The notes: a model not told the origin generated them from the letters alone. A DNA stretch of 37,211 nt from Bacteroides sp. CAG:545 (GCA_000432515.1 HF996035.1:16994-54204); one strand, 5' to 3'. Counted from the stretch's first letter, positions 16,658 to 24,882 are shown. Translations and numbers: made by a program.

Positions 16658-17125
16658 ATGAAAACCAAGGCATTGTTCCCGGGGTCTTTCGACCCGTTTA
16701 CGGCAGGACATCTGAATATATTGAAAAGGGCATTGACAATGTTCGACGAAGTGGTCGTGGCTGTCGGAATCAATCAGGACAAACGCGGCTTCTTCGATAT
16801 GGACAAGCGTATCGACATCATCAGGCAGGCAGTCAAAGGGCTTGAGGGGGTGAGCATCATCAAGTATGACAACCTCACCATAGATGCATGTCACCAGCTC
16901 GGCATCAGGCACATCGTGCGCGGTGTCAGGAATATGATCGATTTCGAGACGGAGCGTTCCATAGCAGACGCGAACAGGAAACTGGCGCCTGAAATCGAGA
17001 CCATCATCATCCCGACCGCCCAGGAGTTTGCGCATATCTCTTCTTCAGCGGTACGTGATATCCTGAAACATCATGGCGACACCTCTCTTTTCCTTCCGGA
17101 CGGAGTGGTTCTGCCGGAAGCCTGA
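16658..17125 (+). CDS. coaD: Pantetheine-phosphate adenylyltransferase
   Basis: Transfers AMP from ATP to 4'-phosphopantetheine, the penultimate step of coenzyme A synthesis. The 155-residue enzyme shows the nucleotidyltransferase motif GSFDPFTAGH (9-18, TxGH type) and the C-terminal ISSSAVRDI motif, both typical of CoaD. The frame opens six bases earlier at a GTG (16652), but the ATG at 16658 places MKTKALFPGSFDP at the family start and I use it. It is 11 bp after ung and 5 bp before the thioredoxin-like gene. Confidence 0.94.
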   Translation: MKTKALFPGSFDPFTAGHLNILKRALTMFDEVVVAVGINQDKRGFFDMDKRIDIIRQAVKGLEGVSIIKYDNLTIDACHQLGIRHIVRGVRNMIDFETERSIADANRKLAPEIETIIIPTAQEFAHISSSAVRDILKHHGDTSLFLPDGVVLPEA

Positions 17126-17130
17126 ACCGT

Positions 17131-18726
17131 ATGAAACTCAAGTCGTTGCATATTCTGCTGTCGGCATTGGCCTTTACCTGGTCAGTGCTTGCGGGCGCGC
17201 AGCAGACTCCAGATTCCGCTTCGTTTGCCACATTGGGCGCGAAGTTGGACTCATATATGGAGGCAATGGCTCCTCTGAGTGTGCAGGAACAGGAAAAGGA
17301 ATGCACGTTCCTGATAGAAAGCTGCACGGATTCTCTTGTGCGTCAATATGTTGCGCTGAAGCTGTACTCCTCTTACATCAATTCGGACGTGATGGGAGTC
17401 GAGGCCGTGGCCATAGATATAGCGGACAATTGGTTCTTTAACGGAAAGATCCGGATGAAGAACGACATTGACCTGATGAATGCCAGGATTTATGCTGAAT
17501 TCAACAGGCGTTCTCTGGTAGGGAAACAGGCCGAAGAACTGACTTTATATACGTCAGAGGGGGATTCTCTGAGTCTTTTCGGCGGAGATGGGCCGAGGCG
17601 GCGTTATTCGGTGCTGTACTTCTATGATACCGGCTGCACGGAATGCCTCTTCCAGTCGGTTATGCTTCGGACTTTCCTTGCTTCAACTCATTGGTCTCTC
17701 GATGTTTACGCGGTCTATACCGGAGCGGACAGCCTTGCCTGGCAGACTTATCGGAACAGGCGCATGTATGAGGGCTCGGCCAATGTCAGCGTGACCAATC
17801 TGTGGGACCCGTCGCTGAACTCTGATTTCCAGCGGAAATACGGCGTGCTCAAGACTCCCCAGATGTTTCTCATCGGTAAGGATGGTGTGATTCTGGGCCG
17901 GAAACTGGATGTGCCCGCGCTTGAGTCAATGCTGGCAAATATCTATGCTTCAGATGATTACGTTTTCGGCAGTGAGGAGTCAATGTCCTTGCTTGAAAAG
18001 ATATTCGGCAGTCTGGGCGATGATTTCGAGGTGCAGGATGTGAATGCTCTGACGGACAGGATCGCCTCGCAGTCGTTGCCTGACGTGGCGGTTTTCAAGG
18101 AGACTGTCGGGGATATGTTCTACTGGCTGTCATACCAGGAGGACGGACGCTACAAGGAGGCGGAAAAATACGTCATTGACAAGTATATCTTGTCACGACC
18201 TGACATCTGGGATACCGCAGCGGATACTGTCAATGTCATCGGCTACGCGCGCACGATGTCGGATCTGCTGTCCAGGTCGCTGCCGGGCACGCTTGTCCCG
18301 GACTTGAGGATTTACGGGACAATGGCCTCTGGCGGAGTCCTGGAATCCATTCTGGAGGCGTCCGGGCTTGAGTCCGGGAAGGTAAAGGTCCGTGCAAGAT
18401 CCCGCGTCTGGAATATACGTCGTATGCCTTCCGGGACTTATTTGTTCTTTTTCGATACCAAATGCCAGCATTGCAGGGAGTCGCTAATGGCATTGACAAA
18501 ACTGATGGCGGCCGACCGAAGGATGAAGGTCCTGTTCGTCACTCCTTACGACGGTTCTGCAAGTGGCAAGGGCGTATCAGCGAAAGAAGATGTACTGGAT
18601 TCGTTTGACTTGCAGATTCTTCCGATGACGGTGAAGGTAGGGGAGAAGGGGATTATACAGGAAAGATATGTGGATTTTGTCCGACTTGCGGCGAAGGCTT
18701 TGGACAAGGAATTGCTTGACAAATAG
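17131..18726 (+). CDS. Secreted double thioredoxin-fold protein
   Basis: A 531-residue periplasmic protein with a signal peptide (about 1-23, ending VLAGAQQ). It has two thioredoxin-like domains, each with a CxxC. The first (about 130-275) has YFYDTGCTECLFQS (Cys169, Cys172) and a likely cis-proline at KTPQMFLI (Pro243). The second (about 385-525) has FFFDTKCQHCRESL (Cys445, Cys448) and LPMT (Pro498). A helical linker (about 285-380) joins them. The protein resembles Bacteroidota TlpA-type thiol oxidoreductases with an extra N-terminal helical domain. Encoded 3 bp before a TonB receptor and with a CxxC metal-binding protein downstream, it may reduce thiols needed for metal handling; that link is inference. 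Confidence 0.75.
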   Translation: MKLKSLHILLSALAFTWSVLAGAQQTPDSASFATLGAKLDSYMEAMAPLSVQEQEKECTFLIESCTDSLVRQYVALKLYSSYINSDVMGVEAVAIDIADNWFFNGKIRMKNDIDLMNARIYAEFNRRSLVGKQAEELTLYTSEGDSLSLFGGDGPRRRYSVLYFYDTGCTECLFQSVMLRTFLASTHWSLDVYAVYTGADSLAWQTYRNRRMYEGSANVSVTNLWDPSLNSDFQRKYGVLKTPQMFLIGKDGVILGRKLDVPALESMLANIYASDDYVFGSEESMSLLEKIFGSLGDDFEVQDVNALTDRIASQSLPDVAVFKETVGDMFYWLSYQEDGRYKEAEKYVIDKYILSRPDIWDTAADTVNVIGYARTMSDLLSRSLPGTLVPDLRIYGTMASGGVLESILEASGLESGKVKVRARSRVWNIRRMPSGTYLFFFDTKCQHCRESLMALTKLMAADRRMKVLFVTPYDGSASGKGVSAKEDVLDSFDLQILPMTVKVGEKGIIQERYVDFVRLAAKALDKELLDK

Positions 18727-18729
18727 GTT

Positions 18730-20853
18730 ATGGTGAATTATACAAGATTATTGATGGCAGCCATTGCACTGGCGAACGTGACAGGTGCTGCGGCATTTGA
18801 CATGGGGTCTGCATTGACCCAAACCCCTGATACTACGGGAATTTATGACGGAAGGGCTGACAGCCTGGATGCGACTGTGTTCGTGGGGCGGCAGAACGGC
18901 AATTATCTTTCGAGGGGAAAGGAACTCCGTACTGAGGTGATTTCCTCTGCGGGTCTGAAGAAAATGGCGTGCTGCAACCTTGCGGAAAGCTTCGAAAACT
19001 CGGCCAGTGTCACGGTCGGATATTCGGATGCCGTTACCGGTGCCCGGCAGATCAGGCTCCTGGGCCTCAGCGGAATATATACTCAGATGCTGGACGAGAA
19101 CCGTCCGTCCATGCGCGGGCTTGCCGCTCCGTTCGGACTGTCCTACGTGCCAGGCCAATGGCTTGAAAGCATACAGGTATCCAAGGGACTCTCATCCGTG
19201 AACAACGGTGCGGAATCCATTACAGGCCAGATAAATATGGAATACCGCAAGCCGACTGACGAAAAGCCGCTTTTCCTGAATGCGTCAGTCATGAATGACA
19301 CGAAGACGGATTTCAATGTCGCCTCATCCCTGCAGATGGGCGAGAAATGGAGCACCGTGCTGCTCGGCCATGTGTCCGGAAATTTCCGCACATTCGACCA
19401 CAACCATGACGGCTTCATGGATGACCCTGAGATGTTTCAGGTCAATGTCGCCAACCGCTGGCTCTATTACGGGCCTACCGGTGTGCAGGTACGTTTCGGT
19501 CTGCGTGCTCTCCAGGATATGCGCAAGGGAGGACAGTCGGGATATGACTACAAGAAATATACATTGGCCTCCACTTCGCCGTGGGGCTCTGATATCATTA
19601 ACCGTCAGTTGAATACGTATGTGAAGGTCGGTGTTCCGATCAGTGAGGACAATGCGAAGAACATCGCTTTCGTGGCCGACTATACGCTTACAGACATGAA
19701 TCTCCGGGCAGGAGCGTCCAAGTATCTGGCCGTGCAGAATTCCGGTTTCTTCAATGTTCTCTTCCAGGATGAAATCAATGATTCCCACAAGTTTACGCTG
19801 GCCCTCGGCGGTACGGCTGACTGGTTCGCGGAAGATTTCATGCGCAAGGTGGCGGCTCAGAAACTGGAGCCGGGTAAGAAATCCGACGCTTTCTACAATG
19901 CCGGCATTTCCGGAGAATATACGTTCCACGCAGGCGATAAGTTTTCTTCGATTGTCGGACTTCGCGGTGACTGGTTCAATGGAGAAGGGTTCAAGGCCGT
20001 GCCTCGTCTGACATTGAAATACAGCCCGTTGGAACAGATTGTCCTGAGGGCGAACGGCGGTCGTGGTCTCAGGCGTGCGTTGCCTGTCATTGACAATATC
20101 GGCGTCCTTTCCACTGGCAAGTCATTTACCGGAGCGTATTCCGAACATCTTCTGGAGGATGCGTGGACTTTCGGGGGCAATGCCACCTTCTATCTGCCTT
20201 TCGGGGCTTCGGATGACACGTACTTGAGTTTTGACTATTTCGGGACTCGTTTTGCGGAGCAGATGGTGGTCGATTATGAGCATGGACTCAATGCCATCGA
20301 CTTTTATGACCTTGGCGGAAAACGCTCATTTTCAGATAATTATCAGATTGATTTCAATGTTGAGGCTTTCAGGAGATTTACGGTTTCCGCTACATTCCGT
20401 TATACGGATGCCAAGGTGGAACTGGAGGGGCGCGGTCTTGTGGAACGGCCGATGACGAGCCGTTACAAGGGAGTGCTGAACCTGCAATATGCCACAAATC
20501 TGAACAAGTGGATTTTCGATTTCACGGCTTCTGTCAATGGCAAGGCACGTGTCTATGAATTTATGAAGGATTTGCGTGGAGATGACGGCAAACTTCTGTA
20601 TGCTGATGGTTATACGCCGGCGTATCCGCTTCTGTATCTTCAGGTTACCAAGCGTTTCAAGGGCGTGGACCTGTATCTCGGAGCAGAAAATCTTACCAAT
20701 TTCAGGCAGAAGAACGTGGTAATCGGCACGTCTGTTGATGGCATGTCTTCTCATGTGGACGCATCTCGTCCGGATTTCGACGCGAGTGCTGTCTGGGGAC
20801 CGATTATGGGAACGAAGTTTTATCTTGGCGTAAGGTTTACGCTTTGGAAATAA
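18730..20853 (+). CDS. TonB-dependent outer membrane receptor, probable metal-related
   Basis: A 707-residue outer-membrane beta-barrel with a signal peptide (about 1-22). Next come a short N-terminal region, a plug domain (about 65-175, VISSAGLKKMACCNLAESFENSASV, then RQIRLLGLSGIYTQMLDENR) and a barrel that ends in the aromatic TLWK. No carboxypeptidase-like regulatory domain is visible, unlike SusC proteins, and no SusD is nearby; the size and plug fit siderophore/metal/cobalamin-type receptors. An EF-hand-like loop with Asp223, Asn225, Asp227 and Asp231 lies just after the first barrel strands. It sits 3 bp after the double thioredoxin gene and 9 bp before a heavy-metal-associated protein, suggesting a metal or metallophore ligand, possibly copper. 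Confidence 0.85.
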   Translation: MVNYTRLLMAAIALANVTGAAAFDMGSALTQTPDTTGIYDGRADSLDATVFVGRQNGNYLSRGKELRTEVISSAGLKKMACCNLAESFENSASVTVGYSDAVTGARQIRLLGLSGIYTQMLDENRPSMRGLAAPFGLSYVPGQWLESIQVSKGLSSVNNGAESITGQINMEYRKPTDEKPLFLNASVMNDTKTDFNVASSLQMGEKWSTVLLGHVSGNFRTFDHNHDGFMDDPEMFQVNVANRWLYYGPTGVQVRFGLRALQDMRKGGQSGYDYKKYTLASTSPWGSDIINRQLNTYVKVGVPISEDNAKNIAFVADYTLTDMNLRAGASKYLAVQNSGFFNVLFQDEINDSHKFTLALGGTADWFAEDFMRKVAAQKLEPGKKSDAFYNAGISGEYTFHAGDKFSSIVGLRGDWFNGEGFKAVPRLTLKYSPLEQIVLRANGGRGLRRALPVIDNIGVLSTGKSFTGAYSEHLLEDAWTFGGNATFYLPFGASDDTYLSFDYFGTRFAEQMVVDYEHGLNAIDFYDLGGKRSFSDNYQIDFNVEAFRRFTVSATFRYTDAKVELEGRGLVERPMTSRYKGVLNLQYATNLNKWIFDFTASVNGKARVYEFMKDLRGDDGKLLYADGYTPAYPLLYLQVTKRFKGVDLYLGAENLTNFRQKNVVIGTSVDGMSSHVDASRPDFDASAVWGPIMGTKFYLGVRFTLWK

Positions 20854-20862
20854 TATGTTTAT

Positions 20863-21189
20863 ATGGGAAAATTGATTTATGCTGCTGTAGTTGCAGCAAT
20901 GCTTCCACTGTCAATGACTGTCGCTGAGCCTGTCATGGCCAATGTTATGGAAGCTGCTCCTAAAAAGGAGTTGAAGACGGTGGCCTTCAATGTCGGACTT
21001 CACTGTCAGAACTGTGTGAAGAAAGTTCAGGAGAACATTTCTTTCGAAAAGGGTGTCAAGTCATTGGATATCAATCTCGAAAAGAAAACCGTGACCATTA
21101 CTTATGACGCGGCGAAGACTGATGAGGCAACATTGAAAAAGGCTATCGAGAAACTCGGCTATACTTGCGGCAAGCCGGAAGAGAAATAG
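20863..21189 (+). CDS. Secreted heavy-metal-associated (HMA) domain protein
   Basis: A 108-residue protein with a signal peptide (about 1-26) and one ferredoxin-like HMA domain (about 38-104). The motif is GLHCQNCVKKV, with Cys48 and Cys51, the usual M-x-C-x-x-C site with histidine before the first cysteine. The domain ends with IEKLGYTCG. HMA domains bind Cu(I) or similar soft metals and pass them between proteins. It is the last gene of the run and follows the TonB receptor by 9 bp, so a periplasmic metallochaperone for what that receptor moves is the simplest reading. Confidence 0.85.
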   Translation: MGKLIYAAVVAAMLPLSMTVAEPVMANVMEAAPKKELKTVAFNVGLHCQNCVKKVQENISFEKGVKSLDINLEKKTVTITYDAAKTDEATLKKAIEKLGYTCGKPEEK

Positions 21190-21212
21190 GCGAAACACGT
21201 TAGAAAGCCTAT
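21186..21212 (+). terminator. Weak hairpin after the HMA gene
   Basis: ATAGGC (21186-21191, including the stop codon) pairs with GCCTAT (21207-21212) around a 15-nt loop. There is no proper T-run (ACTTTGC follows), so it is a poor intrinsic terminator, but it is the only hairpin between the lon-to-HMA run and tRNA-Gln. Confidence 0.3.
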
Positions 21213-21226
21213 ACTTTGCAAATACT

Positions 21227-21258
21227 TTTGGCAAAAACGGAAAATAGTCCTATCTTTG
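21227..21258 (+). promoter_or_regulatory. Consensus promoter of tRNA-Gln
   Basis: TTTG (21227-21230), a 20-bp spacer and TATCTTTG (21251-21258) match both elements exactly. Start of transcription is expected near 21265, a few bases before the tRNA. Confidence 0.85.
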
Positions 21259-21269
21259 CTGGGCTGAAT

Positions 21270-21340
21270 TGAGGTATGGTGTAATGGCAGCACAAGTGAT
21301 TTTGGTTCACTTAGTCCACGTTCGAGTCGTGGTATCTCAA
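21270..21340 (+). tRNA. tRNA-Gln (anticodon TTG)
   Basis: A 71-nt cloverleaf. The acceptor stem TGAGGTA pairs with TATCTCA with one G-T. The anticodon stem AGTGA/TCACT holds a seven-base loop TTTTGGT with TTG at the anticodon. The T-arm is CCACG-TTCGAGT-CGTGG. A discriminator base A follows and CCA is not encoded. It has its own promoter and terminator and is a single tRNA gene. Confidence 0.92.
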
Positions 21341-21346
21341 CATAAA

Positions 21347-21384
21347 GGGCGTTTCGGAACAAATAGTTTTGAGACGCCTTTTTT
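21347..21384 (+). terminator. Intrinsic terminator of tRNA-Gln
   Basis: GGCGTTTC (21348-21355) pairs with GAGACGCC (21371-21378, one G-T) and is followed directly by six T residues. It begins seven bases after the tRNA. Confidence 0.85.
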
Positions 21385-21471
21385 GGTATTACGCGAAACA
21401 TATCGGCAGGCTAAGGCGGAAACCAACAGCTACCTGTGTGGCGACTGGCGACATTGATAACACTTTAATGT

Positions 21472-22779
21472 ATGAAAAATTTTTCTACACTTGCAGCCGT
21501 GATCCTGCTATTGACCGGCTGCACCCATAATCTGTCGTTGAAAATAACCGATATGGGCGCGATGGCTGACCCTGAATTTGACAATGCATTGATTATCAAT
21601 GCGGCAATAGACAGCTGTAACCGTTCTGGAGGCGGAACGGTCGTCATTCCGGCAGGCCGTTTCATGAGCGGTACCATATATCTGAAGGCAGGCGTGGAAC
21701 TGAGGCTGGAAAAGGACGCGGAACTCATGGCGTGCAGGGACATTGACTCTTACGGGCATTATGTGACGGACAAGGATATGTCCAGGTACGATACTGGAGT
21801 GGGGACTGCCAATCAGAATTGCGCTTCGGATACCATCTGGTCTAAGGCGCTTGTCATTGCACGTCATGCTGACGGGGCAGCTATAACGGGATGCGGCAGA
21901 ATTGACGGAGGCAGCATTCGAAATCCTCTCGGCGAGGAGGGAATGCGCGGGCCTCATACTGTACTTGTCGCGGAAACGGCCGGTTTTACGATGTCGGGAA
22001 TCAGCATTGACAATTCCTCAAACTACGCGGTTCTCGGCTATGAACTGACTGACTGTAAGTTCAATGGCCTGAGGATTACCGGCGGCTGGGACGGTATTCA
22101 TATCAGAGGAGGGGAGAGTGTCAATGTGAGTGAGTGTGATTTCTCTACGGGAGATGACTGCATGGCCGGCGGATATTGGCATGACATGGTGATCGACAGG
22201 TGCCGCTTCAATTCCTCGTGCAATGGTCTCCGTATGATCATGCCGTCTGAAGATGTTCGGATTTCCGACTGCGCATTCATCGGCCCCGGACGTTCCCCGC
22301 ATCTCACCAGATCTGACAAAGGCGGCGATATGCTTCATGCCATGGTTTTCGAACCTGGCGGATGGGGAGACGCACCCGGCACATTGTCAGGCATTTGCGT
22401 CAAGAATTGTGTTGCTGACAGTGTCCTGTCTCCGTTTTGCATGACATTGCAGGATGACAATCATTGCACAGACGTCACGATAGACGCTTACCGTGCCACC
22501 AACTGCCGCATGGCATTGTCAGTGAAAAGCTGGGGGAGCGCAACTACCGATAAGGTAACAATCTCTAATTCAGCATTTTCATTCATCGATATCCCGGAGC
22601 CGGGACTTGGCAGAAAAATCGCGTCAATGCCTTTTGACCGGTGGCCTTGTTTCCCTTCTTACGGCGCGTATTTCCGCAATGTAGCAGATGTCGTCCTGGA
22701 CGATGTCACCTTCTCCACCATCGGTCCCGATGACCGTGATGACATTTACACCGACAATGTCACCCGCCTGAAACGGTAG
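21472..22779 (+). CDS. GH28-like right-handed beta-helix lipoprotein
   Basis: A 435-residue lipoprotein: signal peptide with lipobox LTGC (Cys17). A pectinase-type parallel beta-helix follows, beginning with the GH28-like entry segment (DNALIINAAIDSCNRSGGGTVVIPAG, 37-62). Around the expected GH28 active site I see GWDGIHIRGG (205-214) and STGDDCMAGG (225-234), giving Asp207, Asp228 and Asp229. However, the GHG(x)S histidine motif is replaced by NSSCNGLRM (247-255), and no clear RIK follows. It is therefore either a divergent glycoside hydrolase on an uronic-acid or rhamnose-rich glycan or a non-catalytic relative. It stands alone between tRNA-Gln and the accessory segment, with no SusCD partner. 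Confidence 0.75.
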   Translation: MKNFSTLAAVILLLTGCTHNLSLKITDMGAMADPEFDNALIINAAIDSCNRSGGGTVVIPAGRFMSGTIYLKAGVELRLEKDAELMACRDIDSYGHYVTDKDMSRYDTGVGTANQNCASDTIWSKALVIARHADGAAITGCGRIDGGSIRNPLGEEGMRGPHTVLVAETAGFTMSGISIDNSSNYAVLGYELTDCKFNGLRITGGWDGIHIRGGESVNVSECDFSTGDDCMAGGYWHDMVIDRCRFNSSCNGLRMIMPSEDVRISDCAFIGPGRSPHLTRSDKGGDMLHAMVFEPGGWGDAPGTLSGICVKNCVADSVLSPFCMTLQDDNHCTDVTIDAYRATNCRMALSVKSWGSATTDKVTISNSAFSFIDIPEPGLGRKIASMPFDRWPCFPSYGAYFRNVADVVLDDVTFSTIGPDDRDDIYTDNVTRLKR

Positions 22780-23035
22780 CATCTGAAAAAAGCAGTGGGA
22801 AAACCTTGTGTGCAGGTATCATTCCGGCAGCGGCAAAGCCCGCTCTGCTCAGGTGCTTCGCAATTCGCCGCTGGCTATGCCGCTGTCCGGCTATGAACTG
22901 GTCCGTCCAGAGCTAACTTGCAAGGAAGAAAGTGCTCTCCTGTGTTTCCATTGACTATTGATGTTTGAAAACGCACAGGCAGAGGCCGATCAGCTGCACG
23001 GCAAGACATAACTGCGGAGACGCCTGTAAATTTTG
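22780..23035. other. Non-coding stretch with short inverted repeats
   Basis: No plausible gene in any frame. CAGCGGCA (22828-22835) and TGCCGCTG (22878-22885) are an inverted repeat, and CGCCGCTGGCTA (22866-22877) recurs at 24865-24876. It looks like decayed accessory DNA between the GH28-like gene and the MITE-like element. Confidence 0.4.
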
Positions 23036-23249
23036 GAACCAATGAGCATCCCCATAAAACCGCAAAAATCCTTATAATCTATTGAGCCATTGATTGTTAC
23101 GCTGACTTTAACCCGCTATCCGACATGCTCACTCCCATAAAAAAATAGGGTGATGAGCATATTAGCAATTCACCCTAAACCTATATAATCAATTGTATAT
23201 CAATTTATTATATGGGTATCCACAGGCTTCTCGGGATGCTCATTGGTTC
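23036..23249. mobile_element. MITE-like 214-bp element with 17-bp perfect terminal inverted repeats
   Basis: GAACCAATGAGCATCCC at 23036-23052 is exactly repeated in inverse orientation at 23233-23249. Inside are further inverted repeats: ATGCTCA/TGAGCAT (23125-23131 with 23154-23160), TAGGGTGA/TCACCCTA (23146-23153 with 23170-23177), and an AT-rich pair at 23183-23194 with 23202-23213 (11 of 12). The TGAGCAT core thus occurs four times. There is no coding frame and no obvious target-site duplication. The size and structure suit a miniature inverted-repeat element mobilised by another element's transposase; a cluster of regulatory hairpins is the alternative. Confidence 0.6.
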
Positions 23250-23332
23250 AGAATGGCAGGGATAGTGGGCTACGGCGAGTATAGATTCAGACACGCACGA
23301 TGAAATACTATCGCTGCCTGAATCATTTGATA

Positions 23333-23550
23333 ATGGATGAAAGAATCAAGGCGAGGTACATCGATCCGATGGTGGATTGGTCCTTTAAACGGCTCTTCAG
23401 CAGCGAAGTCAACGAAGACATTCTCATTGAATTTCTGAAAGTTATCTTTCCGGAACACGAGATAGAAGACATCACCTCCAAATCATCTGCGAGATAACCG
23501 GCTTGTCTTTAGAGGAGGTTACAAAGCTTAAAGACAGTTCAGGGCACTGA
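23333..23550 (+). pseudogene. Truncated PD-(D/E)XK-type (Rpn family) transposase remnant
   Basis: From ATG 23333 the frame encodes MDERIKARYIDPMVDWSFKR and on to VIFPEHEIEDI. This is the start of the Rpn/PDDEXK_2 family of recombination-promoting nucleases, abundant in Bacteroidales. The frame closes at 23497. In the next frame, from about 23485, the family's C-terminal end ITGLSLEEVTKLK appears (23494-23532), with a stop at 23548-23550. A full-length member is about 300 residues, so roughly 200 internal residues are missing and the two ends are joined out of frame. The nuclease core is gone and the gene is dead. A more upstream in-frame ATG (23300) does not match the family start. Confidence 0.75.
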
Positions 23551-23556
23551 ATACGC

Positions 23557-23592
23557 CAGCCTGACGGGATGAGCGAAACGAACCTCCGGCGG
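23557..23592. repeat. 36-bp repeat, left copy
   Basis: Starts CAGCCTGACGGGATGAGCGA and ends CCGGCGG. A second copy in the same orientation lies at 26414-26449; 33 of 36 bases agree. Both copies are followed about 25-30 bp later by an A-run (TAAAAAAA). Together they bracket the ATPase and the toxin-antitoxin candidate. Confidence 0.65.
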
Positions 23593-23639
23593 TCCCACCA
23601 CTGACTGGGCGCATAAAAAAACGGCGGGACGCTGCCACG

Positions 23640-24779
23640 CTAACAGATTTTCTCCGACTCTATCCAGATGCGAAGCATAGGATCTGAGATGGTATATACG
23701 TTTCCGGTCTTGGTCACAAGGTCCTCAGACAAAAGATATTTCATGGCTGATTGTATCGAACTGGCGGACTTGAGCCTGTGTCGCTTTATAAATGCCGATG
23801 ATGTTATGGATGTGGCCTCCTTTTCCTCTACGATTGCATAAAGCACCTCCTTCTGCTGTTCCGAAACATTTGACATCAACTCACGCAGACGCGACCCGTA
23901 CTCGTGAATGTATGACTTGCAGATGGACATGATATCGGTAACGGTGATACATCCTCCGTGCCCAGTATAGGCATAGGCATCGTGCAGAACCCTGTGGATA
24001 TGCATTGTGACACCCTCAAACTTATCATATACGTGTGAAAACGCATCTGGAGATAACTGCTTTCCACCATTGCGGAACTGGAGTTCTGCGAATTCCCGAT
24101 AGACATCCCTATCTATCGGATCAAGTGCAACAGATGTGGCGCTAAGATAAAACGGACGTTTCTCGGAAAAGAACATTTCGGACATTATTCTTCTTTCTGA
24201 ACCCGCAAATATGAAATGCGTATTGGTCAATTTCTGAATTTTTCCACGCAGAAGCTCCTCCACGTTCTTTTCTGGATACCTGATTATCTGCTGAAACTCA
24301 TCAATGGCAACAATACATGGCTTGTCGGCATTTTCTAGAAACTGGAAAATTTCATCAAGCGTGTATTGAGGTCGATCGATATCTCCAAGCTTAATGTCAA
24401 ATGTCGGCGACGCCAACACGGGATCATACCCGAAACTCGCCGACAAAGACCTCAATGCGGCAGCAAACGATTTCATCATTCTTTCGCTCCGACTGGCAAC
24501 TGCACGAAAACTGACATTGCCAAGTTCCTGGACAAATTCCTTAAGCGATGTCGTGTGCAGAATATCAATGGAGATTTCATAGTAGTTCTGCCTTATGCGC
24601 TCCACGTCGAAGCAATGATTGATCAGTCCTGTCTTGCCGATGCGACGTCTTGCCGTAAGCACAATGTTCTCCTGATTGTCAATGCATTTGAGAATGTTTT
24701 CCGTTTCGGCAACCCTGTCGCAGAAATACTGCTCAGGAATCCGGCTTGTCAAAATAAAGGGATTCGTTTCCATATCCAT
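23640..24779 (-). CDS. AAA ATPase of the archaeal-type ATPase_2 family
   Basis: A 379-residue P-loop ATPase of the kind often found as isolated accessory genes in Bacteroidales. It has Walker A TARRRIGKTGL (42-52; Ala43 replaces the first glycine), Walker B CIVAIDEFQQI (155-165, Asp160-Glu161), a sensor-like FAGSERRIM (191-199) and a C-terminal winged-helix region (about 305-375). Its partner is unknown; relatives occur with mobile and defence loci. The start at ATG 24779 gives a very short leader from the predicted promoter; an ATG two codons later (24773) is also possible. It lies between the left 36-bp repeat and the divergent toxin-antitoxin candidate. Confidence 0.82.
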   Translation of the reverse strand: MDMETNPFILTSRIPEQYFCDRVAETENILKCIDNQENIVLTARRRIGKTGLINHCFDVERIRQNYYEISIDILHTTSLKEFVQELGNVSFRAVASRSERMMKSFAAALRSLSASFGYDPVLASPTFDIKLGDIDRPQYTLDEIFQFLENADKPCIVAIDEFQQIIRYPEKNVEELLRGKIQKLTNTHFIFAGSERRIMSEMFFSEKRPFYLSATSVALDPIDRDVYREFAELQFRNGGKQLSPDAFSHVYDKFEGVTMHIHRVLHDAYAYTGHGGCITVTDIMSICKSYIHEYGSRLRELMSNVSEQQKEVLYAIVEEKEATSITSSAFIKRHRLKSASSIQSAMKYLLSEDLVTKTGNVYTISDPMLRIWIESEKIC

Positions 24780-24790
24780 GAGTTTTTATG

Positions 24791-24822
24791 CAAATATAAT
24801 TATTTTAATGAAATTATGCCAA
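24791..24822 (-). promoter_or_regulatory. Promoter of the AAA ATPase gene
   Basis: On the minus strand TTG (24822-24820), a 21-bp spacer and TATATTTG (24798-24791). The expected start near 24785 lies only about 6 nt from the ATG, so the mRNA is nearly leaderless. Confidence 0.65.
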
Positions 24823-24849
24823 TAAAATAATCGTTGTACCAACAACTCG

Positions 24850-24868
24850 GGCGTGGCCGCGTCACGCC
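24850..24868. repeat. GC-rich hairpin between the divergent promoters
   Basis: GGCGTG (24850-24855) and CACGCC (24863-24868) with a 7-base loop, in otherwise AT-rich DNA between the ATPase promoter and the toxin-antitoxin promoter. It is adjacent to the CGCCGCTGGCTA sequence shared with 22866-22877. Role unknown. Confidence 0.45.
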
Positions 24869-24882
24869 GCTGGCTAGAACTA

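Noticed and set aside
23036..23249. CRISPR array
   Set aside because: The four TGAGCAT copies are in alternating orientation with irregular spacing, not regular direct repeats with spacers, and no cas gene is present.
23300..23332. Upstream ATG of the Rpn-type remnant
   Set aside because: The extra residues do not resemble the family, whose start corresponds to the ATG at 23333.
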